Shown one piece after another: positions 16,653 to 25,189 of a DNA stretch of 56,861 bases. Source of the stretch: Dehalococcoidia bacterium. GTDB taxonomy: Bacteria; Chloroflexota; Dehalococcoidia; DSTF01; JACRBR01. The stretch's first letter is position 1; the number at the start of each line of letters is the position of its first letter. The notes beneath the pieces were generated by a model. That model made no database searches, was not told the origin of the DNA, and worked only from the letters and a program-made list of their open reading frames with translations. The DNA is taken from NCBI GenBank assembly GCA_015478665.1, contig JADMII010000006.1, positions 1 through 56,861 of the forward strand. Direction: 5' to 3'. The translations under genes were made by a program, and so were the position numbers.

Positions 16653-17104
16653 CGCTCACAGGCCTTCGCTCCATCCCGGCATCCGCAGCCTCGCGTCTTG
16701 AGCATTCCGCGGTGGCCTTCCGCGCCGCGCTGCGTCAGGGTCTGGCAGGCGCGCCGGGCCGTGCGGCTCGTTCACTCTGCATCGCGGCGCGGCGCAGCGA
16801 GCATTCCCCGTTCGGGTGAACCGCCTCTCCCCGAGGGAGCGCCAGCCATGCGCCCGCTCAATCGACGGACGACGTGGGTGCGCCGCCGCGATGGATCTGA
16901 CACACCCGCTGCCAGCACCGTTCGCGTCGCGCGCCGGCGCCGCTGGTAGCATCGAAGGGTGCGGCGCGGCGCTCCATGCGCTTGCTGGCAAGCCTTCGCT
17001 GGTCGCGTGTCTGGTCGTCGTTGTCTCGCTGATCTTCGCGTTCGACCTCAGACGCCACCAGTTGCCGCCGCCGGCGCCGCACGTTGACTGGAAGGAGCAC
17101 GATC
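16653..17104. other. Intergenic region with no gene seen
   Basis: About 450 bases between divergent genes. The open frames on both strands are Arg/Ala/Pro-rich without ribosome sites, and I see no RNA gene or repeat. TAGCAT near 16947 is a weak -10 candidate for the downstream plus-strand gene. Confidence 0.5.
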
Positions 17105-17770
17105 ATGCCCATCGGAGAAGTCGAGAAGACGATCGAGGTCGATCTGCCGCTGCGCACCGTCTACAACGAGTGGACGATGTTCGAGGAGTTCCCACGCTTC
17201 ATGGAGGGCGTCGAGCGCGTCGAGCAGCTGACGCCCGACCGCGTGCGCTGGCACGCCCGCGTCGGTCGTCAGCGCCGCGCGTGGGATGCACGGATCATCG
17301 ACCAGATCCCCGACCGCCACATCGTCTGGAAGGCCGAGCGCGGCGAGCCGAACTCGGGCGCCGTCGCCTTCCGCCAGGTCGATGGCCACACGCGCGTCGC
17401 GCTGCACATCGAGTACGACCCGGAGGGCATCGCCGAGACCGCCGCAGATGCGCTCGGCATCGTCTCCCGGCGCGTGGAAGGCGACCTGCGGCGGTTCAAG
17501 GAGTACATCGAGGAGATCGGCCACGAGGCCGGCGGCTGGCGTGGCACGACGCGCCCCCAGGCAGAGGACCGAAGCGACGCCCGTCGCATGACGGCGCGGG
17601 CGGAGCGCGCGCTCGGCGAGGGGCCGGACAGCCGCATCGGCATGGCCGTCATCATCGGCGTCGCGCTCGCCCTGGCCGGGCTCGCCATGGCGTCCGCGCT
17701 GCGCACGCGGCGTCAACGCGTGCTGCGCTCGCGGCTTCCGTCACTCCGCGAGTTCTTCGGCTTCGACTAG
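17105..17770 (+). CDS. SRPBCC (polyketide cyclase/COQ10-type) protein with C-terminal membrane anchor
   Basis: A 221-residue protein starting MPIGEVEKTIEVDLPLRTVY after GGAAGGAG with a seven-base gap. Residues 1-140 are a COQ10/cyclase-dehydrase-like domain (WTMFEEFPRFMEGVERVEQL, WDARIIDQIPDRHIVWKAE, GHTRVALHIEYDPEG). A linker follows, then one membrane helix (IGMAVIIGVALALAGLAMAS) and a basic tail. The family binds lipophilic ligands. Similar proteins are often found beside stress genes, but the role is unknown. The 3' end overlaps the convergent ABC transporter gene by 30 bases. Confidence 0.85.
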   Translation: MPIGEVEKTIEVDLPLRTVYNEWTMFEEFPRFMEGVERVEQLTPDRVRWHARVGRQRRAWDARIIDQIPDRHIVWKAERGEPNSGAVAFRQVDGHTRVALHIEYDPEGIAETAADALGIVSRRVEGDLRRFKEYIEEIGHEAGGWRGTTRPQAEDRSDARRMTARAERALGEGPDSRIGMAVIIGVALALAGLAMASALRTRRQRVLRSRLPSLREFFGFD

Positions 17771-19702
17771 CGGCGCGCGCACGGACCAGCGGGCTTCCTC
17801 GTCGACCGGCGCGCCTCCGCCGTCCGCGACCTCTGCGGCGCCGGCGTTGGCGTCCTCGCGGCGCGCGCGACCCGGCCCAAACTGTTGGTGGTACAACGAC
17901 GCGTAGAGCCCGCCGAGCGCCAGCAGTTCGGCGTGCTTCCCCTGCTCGACGATGTGGCCGCCGTCCACGACGAAGATCACGTCCGCCGCCAGCACCGTGC
18001 TCAGCCGGTGCGCGATGATCAGCGTCGTGCGGCCCCGCGAGAGATCTTCGAGCGCCAGCTGAATGATCCGCTCCGAATGCGAGTCGAGCGATGACGTCGC
18101 CTCATCGAGGATCAGGATCGGCGGGTCCTTGAGCACCGCCCGGGCGATCGCTACCCGCTGCTTCTCGCCGCCGGACAGCCGGTAGCCACGCTCGCCGACG
18201 ATCGTCTCATAGCCGTACGGCAGGCCGTCGACGAACTCGTCGATGTACGCCGCGTGCGCGGCCCGCCGCACGTCGTCGTCCGAAGCGTCCGGGCGCGCGT
18301 AGCGGATGTTGTCGCGGATCGTCGCGTGGAAGAGGTACGGCTCCTGCGTCACGACGCCGATCGCCTGGCTCAGCGAATCCAGCGTCACGCTGCGGATGTC
18401 GCGGCCGTCGATCATGACGCGCCCGGCGTTGACGTCGTACAGCCGTGGCAGCAGGTACGTGAGCGTCGTCTTCCCCGCTCCCGAAGGCCCGACGAGCGCC
18501 GCCACGCGGCCGGGCGCGATCTCCAGCGACACGTCGGTCAGCGCCGGGATCTCCTTCGTGTAGGAGAACGACACGTGGTCGTACGTCACCCGGCCGGCGA
18601 CGTGCTCGAGCGGCGTCGCGTCAGCCGCGTCGTCGATCTCGCGCGGCAAGTCGCCGTAATCGAAGACGCGCTCGAACAGCGCCAGCGAGCTCTGCACCGT
18701 CACCCACACCGAGAGCAGCTGCGTCACCGGTGAGAAGATGCGGCCGATGAGCAGCGCGAAGCCGACCACCTCACCGGCGCTGATGTTCCCCGAGATCACC
18801 TCGTGGCCGCCATACCAGTACACGAGCGCTGGCGCGACGCTACCGAACAGCCCCAGAAACATGAAGAACCAGCGCCCGGTCATCAGGCGGCTGAACGTCA
18901 GGGTGCGCACGTCGCGATTCGTCTCGTCGAAGCGCCCGTACTCGTACGCCTGGCGCCCGAAGATCTTCGTCAGCAGCGCGCCGTTCACCGACAGCGTCTC
19001 CTGCAGCTGCGCGTTCATGTCGCCGAGGCGCTCCTGCGTCCGCGCCAGCAGCGCCCGCTGCCGCGCGCCGACGACGCGCGTCGGGATGATGAACAGCGGC
19101 AGCGGCAGCACCGCGATCAGCGTCAGCCACCAGTCCAGCACGACCATCGCCGCCACCGTGGTGATCACGACGATCAGGTTCGAGATGACGTTCGTGAAGC
19201 TCGTCGTCACCGCGTCCTGGACGCCGCCGACGTCGTTGTTCAGCCGGGAGAGGATCTCGCCGCTGCGCGTCGAGGTGAAGAAGCGCAGCGACATCGCCTG
19301 CAGATGCCGGTACAGCCGGTTCCGCATGTCGTACATCACGCCCTGGCCGACGCCGTTGTTGAGGTAGGATTGCAGCACGCTGAGCAGTGCCGCCACGATC
19401 ACCGAGACGAAGATCAGCAGCGCGTCGAGGTCGAGCGCACGCGCGCGCGGCGGGCCGCCGCCGGCGCCGCCGATGTTATCGACGATCCGCGCGATGAGCA
19501 GCGGCGGCGCCAGCCCGATGACCGCCGACGCGGTGACCGTGACCAGCAGCGCCGCCACCGCGAGCCGGTACGGCCGGAAGACGCCGGCGACGCGCCGCAG
19601 GATCGCCCAGGAGCTGCGCTGCGGGCGTTGCCGGTTGGAGAAGAACGTGTGCCCGAGGCCGCCGCCACCGCCGCCGCGGCCAGCGCCGCCCTGAACTTGC
19701 AT
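17741..19702 (-). CDS. ABC transporter, fused permease and ATPase (MsbA/multidrug type)
   Basis: A 653-residue half-transporter. The N-terminus is Gly-rich. Six membrane helices (ABC type 1) span about 40-340, including GEILSRLNNDVGGVQD. The nucleotide-binding domain has GPSGAGKTT (Walker A), RLSGGEKQR (signature), ILILDEATSSLD (Walker B) and IIAHRLST (switch His). It would act as a dimer exporting lipids or drugs with ATP. The C-terminal 50 residues are an acidic, low-complexity tail. No partner half-transporter is adjacent, so a homodimer is likely. Confidence 0.93.
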   Translation of the reverse strand: MQVQGGAGRGGGGGGLGHTFFSNRQRPQRSSWAILRRVAGVFRPYRLAVAALLVTVTASAVIGLAPPLLIARIVDNIGGAGGGPPRARALDLDALLIFVSVIVAALLSVLQSYLNNGVGQGVMYDMRNRLYRHLQAMSLRFFTSTRSGEILSRLNNDVGGVQDAVTTSFTNVISNLIVVITTVAAMVVLDWWLTLIAVLPLPLFIIPTRVVGARQRALLARTQERLGDMNAQLQETLSVNGALLTKIFGRQAYEYGRFDETNRDVRTLTFSRLMTGRWFFMFLGLFGSVAPALVYWYGGHEVISGNISAGEVVGFALLIGRIFSPVTQLLSVWVTVQSSLALFERVFDYGDLPREIDDAADATPLEHVAGRVTYDHVSFSYTKEIPALTDVSLEIAPGRVAALVGPSGAGKTTLTYLLPRLYDVNAGRVMIDGRDIRSVTLDSLSQAIGVVTQEPYLFHATIRDNIRYARPDASDDDVRRAAHAAYIDEFVDGLPYGYETIVGERGYRLSGGEKQRVAIARAVLKDPPILILDEATSSLDSHSERIIQLALEDLSRGRTTLIIAHRLSTVLAADVIFVVDGGHIVEQGKHAELLALGGLYASLYHQQFGPGRARREDANAGAAEVADGGGAPVDEEARWSVRAPLVEAEELAE

Positions 19703-19851
19703 CCTTCATCGTCGCACACCGGCGCCACCGCGCGCGATGTTCCCGGCGCCTGCGTCCCGAACGACGCCCCGCGCGCCGTCGTCTGCTACGATCGCACGAC
19801 GGCCGTCTGCACCGGCAAGCGGGCTACGTGGGACATGCGGGACGAGCATCG

Positions 19852-21072
19852 ATGAACAGCCACCATGACGGCACGGCGAGGGGGCCGCTCGCGCATCTGC
19901 GCGTCCTCGACCTCACGTCGGACGTCGCCGGCCCCTGGTGCACGAAGCTGCTCGCCGACTACGGCGCCGACGTGATCAAGGTCGAGCGCCCGCGTACCGG
20001 CGACCCGTCGCGCGCGCACGGCGCCTTCCCGGGCGGGGTGCCGCATCGCGAGAAGAGCGCGCTCTACCTCTGGCTCAACACGAGCAAGCGCAGCGTCACG
20101 CTCGACGTCGCCACGGCAACCGGCCGCGCGATGCTCCTCGCGCTCGCGGTGCGCTGCGACGCCGTCGTCCACGACTGGCGTCCGTCGGAGGCGGCGCGGC
20201 TGCGGCTGAGGTACGGCGACTTCGCACCCGGGCATGAGGCCGTCGTCGTCACCTCGGTGACGGCGTTCGGGCAGGGTGGCCCGTACGCAGAGTGGCAGGC
20301 GCCGCCGATCGTCGCGCTGGCGGCGGGCGGGCAGCACTACATGGCCGGCGACCCTGACCGAGAGCCGCTGCAGTCGGCGGGCTACCAGGCGCTGTACCAG
20401 GCCGGCGCGAACGCCTTCGGCGCGACGCTCGCCGCGCTCTGGGCCGTGGCGGCGACGGGCGCGGGCCAAGCGGTCGAAGTCGCGGCCATGGAGGCGCAGG
20501 CGGCGGTGCTCGAACTCTTCCTGCCGGATTACGCGTACCGGAAGTCGCAGGCGCTGTCGAAGCGGCGCGGCAACTTCGCCTCGGCGGCCGTAGGCATCTA
20601 TCCGGCGGCCGACGGCTACATCGGCATCCACGCCATGCCGAAGAACTGGCCGCAACTGCTCGAGGCGATGGACGCGGGCTGGATGGCCGACGACGAGCGG
20701 TTCGTCGACAACCGCGCGCGCCTGCGGCACGACGACGAGCTGTCGGCCGAGCTCTACAACTGGGCCGCGAGCGTCACCAAGCGCGAGGCCTACGAGCGAG
20801 CCGGCGAGACGCGGGCGCCGATCGCGCCGGTGAACACGATCGGCGACCTGCTGCAGTCGGAGCACCTGCGCGCTCGCGGTTTCTTCCGCGAGCTCGATCA
20901 TCCCTTCGCGGGCCGGCTGACGTATCCCGGGGCGCCGGCGCGGATGCCGGCGACGCCCGCTGCGCCGAGTCGCGCGCCGATGCTCGGCGAGCACAACGTC
21001 GAGGTGTACGGCGAGCTGCTGGGGCTGGCGCCGGCCGACCTCGTCAGGCTCGCGGCGGCGGGGGTGGTGTGA
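19852..21072 (+). CDS. CaiB/BaiF family CoA-transferase homologue lacking the catalytic Asp
   Basis: A 406-residue class III CoA-transferase fold protein (LRVLDLTSDVAGPWCTKLLA, GADVIKVERPRTGDPSRAHG, MPKNWPQLLEAM, APIAPVNTIGDLLQSEHLRA). The family's catalytic Asp, present in the neighbour as AYGDPNAG, falls in a stretch without any Asp here (SAGYQALYQAGANAFGATL, about 175-193). It may therefore be a non-catalytic subunit. The start at 19852 lacks a good ribosome site; TACGAT at 19787-19792 is a -10 candidate. The stop overlaps the next gene's ATG by one base, so heteromer formation with it is plausible. Confidence 0.88.
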   Translation: MNSHHDGTARGPLAHLRVLDLTSDVAGPWCTKLLADYGADVIKVERPRTGDPSRAHGAFPGGVPHREKSALYLWLNTSKRSVTLDVATATGRAMLLALAVRCDAVVHDWRPSEAARLRLRYGDFAPGHEAVVVTSVTAFGQGGPYAEWQAPPIVALAAGGQHYMAGDPDREPLQSAGYQALYQAGANAFGATLAALWAVAATGAGQAVEVAAMEAQAAVLELFLPDYAYRKSQALSKRRGNFASAAVGIYPAADGYIGIHAMPKNWPQLLEAMDAGWMADDERFVDNRARLRHDDELSAELYNWAASVTKREAYERAGETRAPIAPVNTIGDLLQSEHLRARGFFRELDHPFAGRLTYPGAPARMPATPAAPSRAPMLGEHNVEVYGELLGLAPADLVRLAAAGVV

Positions 21073-22406
21073 TGCCGGACCCTTCACCGCCGACACCGCT
21101 CCCACACGGGGACGCGGGCGCGATGGCGTCCGGCGCACCGGAGTTGTCGGCGGACGCGCGGCTGCCGCTCGCCGGCGTGCGGGTGCTCGACCTGACGATG
21201 GTCTGGGCGGGGCCCGTCGGCACGCGATTTCTCGCCGACATGGGTGCCGAGGTGATCAAGGTCGAGTGCGCGCGCGCGTGGGACCAGCTGCGGTCGCTGC
21301 ACTTCCTCGGCGGCGACACGGAGCGCTGGTGGGACAAGTCCGCGTACTTCAACCACAACAACCGCAACAAGTACGCCTGCACGCTGAACCTGAAGACGGC
21401 GCGCGGCCGCGAGCTGGCGCTGCGCCTCGTCGCAGGGTCGGACCTCGTGTTCGAGAACTACCGCGCCGACGTCATCGGCACGTTCGGGCTGGACTACGAC
21501 GACCTGCGCGCGGTGAAGCCGGACATCATCCTCGTCTCGATGCCCAGCCACGGCAAGAGCGGCCCGGAGGCGGACCACGTCGCCTACGGCACGAACGTCG
21601 AGCAGCTGTCGGGCCTGGCCTCGCTGTCCGGCTATCCGGGCCTCGGCCCGCACAAGTCGGCGATCGCCTACGGCGATCCGAATGCCGGCACGCTCGCCGC
21701 GGCCGCGGCGCTCGCCGCGCTCCACCATCGACGGCGCACCGGCGAGGGCCAGCACATCGAGGTGGCGCAGTGGGAGGCGATGATCCCGAACATCGGCGAG
21801 TTCGTGCTGGGGTACGGCATGACCGGCGGGCAACCGGAGAGCATCGCCAACCGGCACATCTCGCGCGCGCAGGGCGTGTATGCGTGCGCGCCAGAGGGCG
21901 ATGCCGCCGATGCGTGGGTGGCGGTCAGCGTCGGCTCCGACGATGCATTTGCGGCGCTTTGCCGGACGATCGGCCGGCCGGAGCTCGCGCGCGACGAGCG
22001 CTTCGCCGACGTCGTCTCGCGACATCACCATCACGATGCGCTCGATGAGATCATCGGCGCCTGGACGGCAGGACGCACGCATCGCGATGCGGCGGCGGCA
22101 CTGCAGGCGGCGGGCGTCGCGGCCGCGCCGGTGCTGCGGATCCCCGAGCTGATGGCGGACGAGCATCTGCAGGCGCGTGGGTTCTGGGAGAGCGTCACCC
22201 ACGCCATCGCCGGCACGTGGGAGATGGAGGGCGTTGTCTGGCGCCTGGGGCGCACGCCGGGGCACGTGCGGGTGCCGCCGCCTTGCTACGCCGAGCACAA
22301 CGGCTGGGTGCTGCACGACCTCCTCGGCCTCGACGATGCGGCGGTCGCCGCGCTCGAGCGCGACGGCATCATCTCATCGGCCCCGGATCTGCGCATCCAC
22401 GCGTGA
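21072..22406 (+). CDS. CaiB/BaiF family (class III) CoA-transferase
   Basis: A 444-residue enzyme transferring CoA between acids through an aspartyl-CoA intermediate. It has LAGVRVLDLTMVWAGPVGTR, MGAEVIKVECARAWDQLRSL, the segment AYGDPNAGTLAAAAALAALH with the probable catalytic Asp at about 202, and TGEGQHIEVAQWEA. The ATG shares one base with the upstream paralogue's stop (TGATG). The substrate cannot be deduced. Heteromeric class III enzymes are known, for example succinyl-CoA:benzylsuccinate (BbsEF) and succinyl-CoA:malate (SmtAB) CoA-transferases. Confidence 0.92.
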   Translation: MPDPSPPTPLPHGDAGAMASGAPELSADARLPLAGVRVLDLTMVWAGPVGTRFLADMGAEVIKVECARAWDQLRSLHFLGGDTERWWDKSAYFNHNNRNKYACTLNLKTARGRELALRLVAGSDLVFENYRADVIGTFGLDYDDLRAVKPDIILVSMPSHGKSGPEADHVAYGTNVEQLSGLASLSGYPGLGPHKSAIAYGDPNAGTLAAAAALAALHHRRRTGEGQHIEVAQWEAMIPNIGEFVLGYGMTGGQPESIANRHISRAQGVYACAPEGDAADAWVAVSVGSDDAFAALCRTIGRPELARDERFADVVSRHHHHDALDEIIGAWTAGRTHRDAAAALQAAGVAAAPVLRIPELMADEHLQARGFWESVTHAIAGTWEMEGVVWRLGRTPGHVRVPPPCYAEHNGWVLHDLLGLDDAAVAALERDGIISSAPDLRIHA

Positions 22407-22423
22407 GATCGCGGACATCGCTG

Positions 22424-24061
22424 CTATCGCCGGCCCGGGCCGTAGACGGCACGCCCGGCGAGCGGGCCGGCGAAGTCGCCGTCGCGCAGGGTGACGGCGC
22501 CGTTCACGACGACGTCGCGGACGCCGACGGCGTACTGGTGCGGCTGCTCGTAGGTGGCGCGGTCGGCGATCGTCGCCGGGTCGAAGACCACGATGTCGGC
22601 GTAACAGCCGGCGGCGAGACGACCGCGTTCGCCGATCCCCAGGTTGTCGCAGGGGAGGCTGGTGAGCCGGCGCACCGCCTCCGGCAGCGAGAGCACGTCC
22701 TCGTCGCGCACGTAGCGCCCGAGCAGGCGGGCGAAGTTGCCGTAGGCGCGCGGATGCGTCGCTTCGCGCAGGAAGCCGCCTTCGGCCGCCGTCGAGCTGG
22801 CATCCGACCCGAAGGAGACCCACGGCAGCTGCAGCTGCCGGCGCACGTTCTCCTCTGACATCATGAAGTAGACCGTCGAGATGCGTGAGCGGTCGCTGCG
22901 GATCAGCTCGAAGGCGGCGTCGATGGGGTGCAGGCCGAGCGCGTCGCCGATCGCGCGCAGCGTCTTCCCCTGGAACTGCCGGTTCTCATCCTTCCGGACG
23001 CCGACGATGAGGATCTCGTCGGGCCCCGGCGACTGCGCGTACAGGTTCTCCCAGCCATCGTGCGACGTCTCGATCGTGCGGCGGATCTCGGCGCGCATCG
23101 CCGCGTCTGCGAGCCGCTCGAGCAGCTTGCGCGGGCCGCCGTCGTGGAACCACGGCGGGATGATGTTCGCGAGGCCGGTGCCGCCCGCCGTGTACGTGTA
23201 CATGTCCGCCGTGATCCACTCGCCCTGGGCGCGCAGCCCCTCGACCTTCTCGATCACCGCATCGAGCTTGTACCAGTTGGCCTTGCCCGCCGCCTTCAGA
23301 TGCCAGATCTCCGCCGGCACGCCGGCTTCGCGGCCGATGCGCGCCAGCTCGTCGACCGCCTCCAGCAGGCGGTTGCCCTCGTCGCGCATGTGGGAGATGT
23401 ATTTGCCTTCGTACGGCGCCGCGGCGTCGCACAGCGCGATCAGCTCTTCTGTCGAAGCGAAGAACGCCGGCGGATAGATCAGCGACGAGCCGATGCCGAG
23501 CGCGCCGGCCGACATCTCGTCGCGCACGAGGCCGCACATGACGTCGAGCTCGGCGCCCGTCGCCGGCCGGTCATCCTGCCCGACGGCATACTCGCGCAGC
23601 GTCGTCGCGCCGATGTACGACGCGACGTTCTGCGCGATGCCCTTCGACTCGGCGTGGCTCAGGTACTCCGCGAGCGAGGTCCAGGCGATATCGACCGGCA
23701 GCGGCTGCTCCCGCGCGCGTTTCTGCGCGCGCTCGCGCATCGCCGGCGTCTGCGGGCCCATCGAGTAGCCCTCGCCGAAGATCTGCAGCGTCACCCCCTG
23801 CTTGAGCTCGCCGAGCGACCGCCCGTCCTGGAGCAGCGTCAGGTACGAGTGCGAGAGCATGTTCACGAAGCCCGGCGCTACCGCCATGCCGGCCGCGTCG
23901 ATCTCGCTCGCCGCGCGCGCGCCCTCGAGCCCGCCGATGCGGGCGATGCGGTCGCCGCTGACGGCGATGTCGGCGACGTACGGCGCGCCGCCGTTGCCAT
24001 CGTACAGGACACCGCCGCGCACGATGAGGTCGAAGGCCATCGCGGGTTCGCCGGCGTGCAT
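22424..24061 (-). CDS. D-aminoacylase-family amidohydrolase with altered metal site
   Basis: A 545-residue paralogue of the enzyme at 2239-3726. The start at 24061 (MHAGEPAMAFDLIVRGG) follows AGGAGGT by five bases; the ATG at 24040 has no ribosome site. ISHMRDEG, IWHLKAAG and SFGSDASS retain the later His and Asp ligands. However, the HxH pair is replaced by NMLSHS (about 67-72) and the Cys segment by FGEGYSMGP. This MLS-type variant resembles a known divergent subfamily of unknown substrate. The gene is convergent with the CoA-transferase pair, with 17 bases between stops. Confidence 0.88.
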   Translation of the reverse strand: MHAGEPAMAFDLIVRGGVLYDGNGGAPYVADIAVSGDRIARIGGLEGARAASEIDAAGMAVAPGFVNMLSHSYLTLLQDGRSLGELKQGVTLQIFGEGYSMGPQTPAMRERAQKRAREQPLPVDIAWTSLAEYLSHAESKGIAQNVASYIGATTLREYAVGQDDRPATGAELDVMCGLVRDEMSAGALGIGSSLIYPPAFFASTEELIALCDAAAPYEGKYISHMRDEGNRLLEAVDELARIGREAGVPAEIWHLKAAGKANWYKLDAVIEKVEGLRAQGEWITADMYTYTAGGTGLANIIPPWFHDGGPRKLLERLADAAMRAEIRRTIETSHDGWENLYAQSPGPDEILIVGVRKDENRQFQGKTLRAIGDALGLHPIDAAFELIRSDRSRISTVYFMMSEENVRRQLQLPWVSFGSDASSTAAEGGFLREATHPRAYGNFARLLGRYVRDEDVLSLPEAVRRLTSLPCDNLGIGERGRLAAGCYADIVVFDPATIADRATYEQPHQYAVGVRDVVVNGAVTLRDGDFAGPLAGRAVYGPGRR

Positions 24062-24364
24062 GCGCCACCTCCTCGCTTCCATTGCGTGCCCCGCACGGAC
24101 GACAGGGTGCCACGGCGGACGGGATGCGTACAGCGCGGCTCGGCCCAGATCGTCATCGCCGCGAACATCCTGCTTCCGCGGCGGGCTCGGCCCGCGCCGC
24201 GGGCAGGCGCCGATTCCCTTAGGCACGCCTGGCGATGGCAATACGTGCCGGCGCCGGTGCGCACGCGGGCGCCGCCGCATGGGAGCACGGCAACCAGTGC
24301 CCAATACTCCACCACATCACCAATCAGCCCGCGGCGGCGCGGCGTCAGCTCTGGTGGAGGATCG
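24062..24364. other. Divergent intergenic region with no gene seen
   Basis: About 300 bases between the amidohydrolase and the sigma-factor gene. It should carry both promoters, but I find no convincing -35/-10 pair; CAATAC around 24301-24306 is a weak plus-strand candidate. No open frame with a ribosome site is visible. Confidence 0.4.
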
Positions 24365-25189
24365 ATGCCGAAAGCACGCGCGGCCGTGGTGCAGGAACCG
24401 GCGCTCGATGAGGCGGAAGAAGACGCGCCGGAGCTTCCCCTGCCGGAAGAGGACGACCTCTTCTCCGACGCCAACCTCACCAGGGTGATCAAGGAGTACA
24501 TGCCGCTCGTCCGCCATGCGGTCAACCGCATCGCCGTCGGCAGCACGAGCGCCGGCATCCTGCAGTACGAGGACATGGTGTCGTGCGGCGTCCAGGGCCT
24601 GATCGAGGCCTATCACTCCTTCGACCCGAACAAGGGCGCCAAGTTCTCCACCTACGCCCTGCCCCGGATCCGCGGCTCGATCCTCGACTCCATCCGCGCA
24701 ACGCATCCGCTGCCACGCTCGCTGCAGAAGTTCGGCAGCGACCTCGAAAAGGCGACGGCGGCGCTCCACGTCAAGCTCAACCGGGCGCCGACGCGCGTCG
24801 AGCTCGCGGAGCACATGGGGATCCCGGCGGAAGACTTCCTGCATTCGCTCCGCACGAGCAACCTCAAGGTGATCTCGCTCGACAGCCTCGCCGATACGGC
24901 CGCAAGCGGCAGCACGGAGAAGCTGTGGGAGATGGCGGACGAAGACCCGAACATCGACCCCGACAGCGTCGCCGAGGAGACGATGGTCCGCGTCAAGCTC
25001 GCGGAAGCGGTCGAGCTGCTTCCCGACCGCGAGCGGACGATCGTGCAGCTGTACTACATGAAGGCGCAGTCCCTGAAGAGCATTGGCGCCGCGCTCGGCA
25101 TCTCGGAGTCGCGCGCCTCCCAGCTGCGACACCGCGCGATCCGCCGGCTGCGCACGGTGATGACGCACGAGATGCAGGACGCCGCGTGA
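24365..25189 (+). CDS. RNA polymerase sigma factor, FliA/WhiG family
   Basis: A 274-residue sigma factor. After a 35-residue acidic leader come region 2 (LVRHAVNRIA, YEDMVSCGVQGLIEAYHSFD, GAKFSTYALPRIRGSILDSI), region 3 (LPRSLQKFGSDLEKA, RAPTRVELAEHMGIPAED) and region 4 (LLPDRERTIVQLYYMKAQ, GISESRASQLRHRAIRRLR). The RIRGSILDSIR segment is diagnostic of FliA/WhiG/SigD types rather than housekeeping factors. GGAGG is five bases before the ATG. No flagellar genes are nearby. Its stop overlaps the next gene's start (TGATG), and no anti-sigma factor is adjacent. Confidence 0.93.
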   Translation: MPKARAAVVQEPALDEAEEDAPELPLPEEDDLFSDANLTRVIKEYMPLVRHAVNRIAVGSTSAGILQYEDMVSCGVQGLIEAYHSFDPNKGAKFSTYALPRIRGSILDSIRATHPLPRSLQKFGSDLEKATAALHVKLNRAPTRVELAEHMGIPAEDFLHSLRTSNLKVISLDSLADTAASGSTEKLWEMADEDPNIDPDSVAEETMVRVKLAEAVELLPDRERTIVQLYYMKAQSLKSIGAALGISESRASQLRHRAIRRLRTVMTHEMQDAA

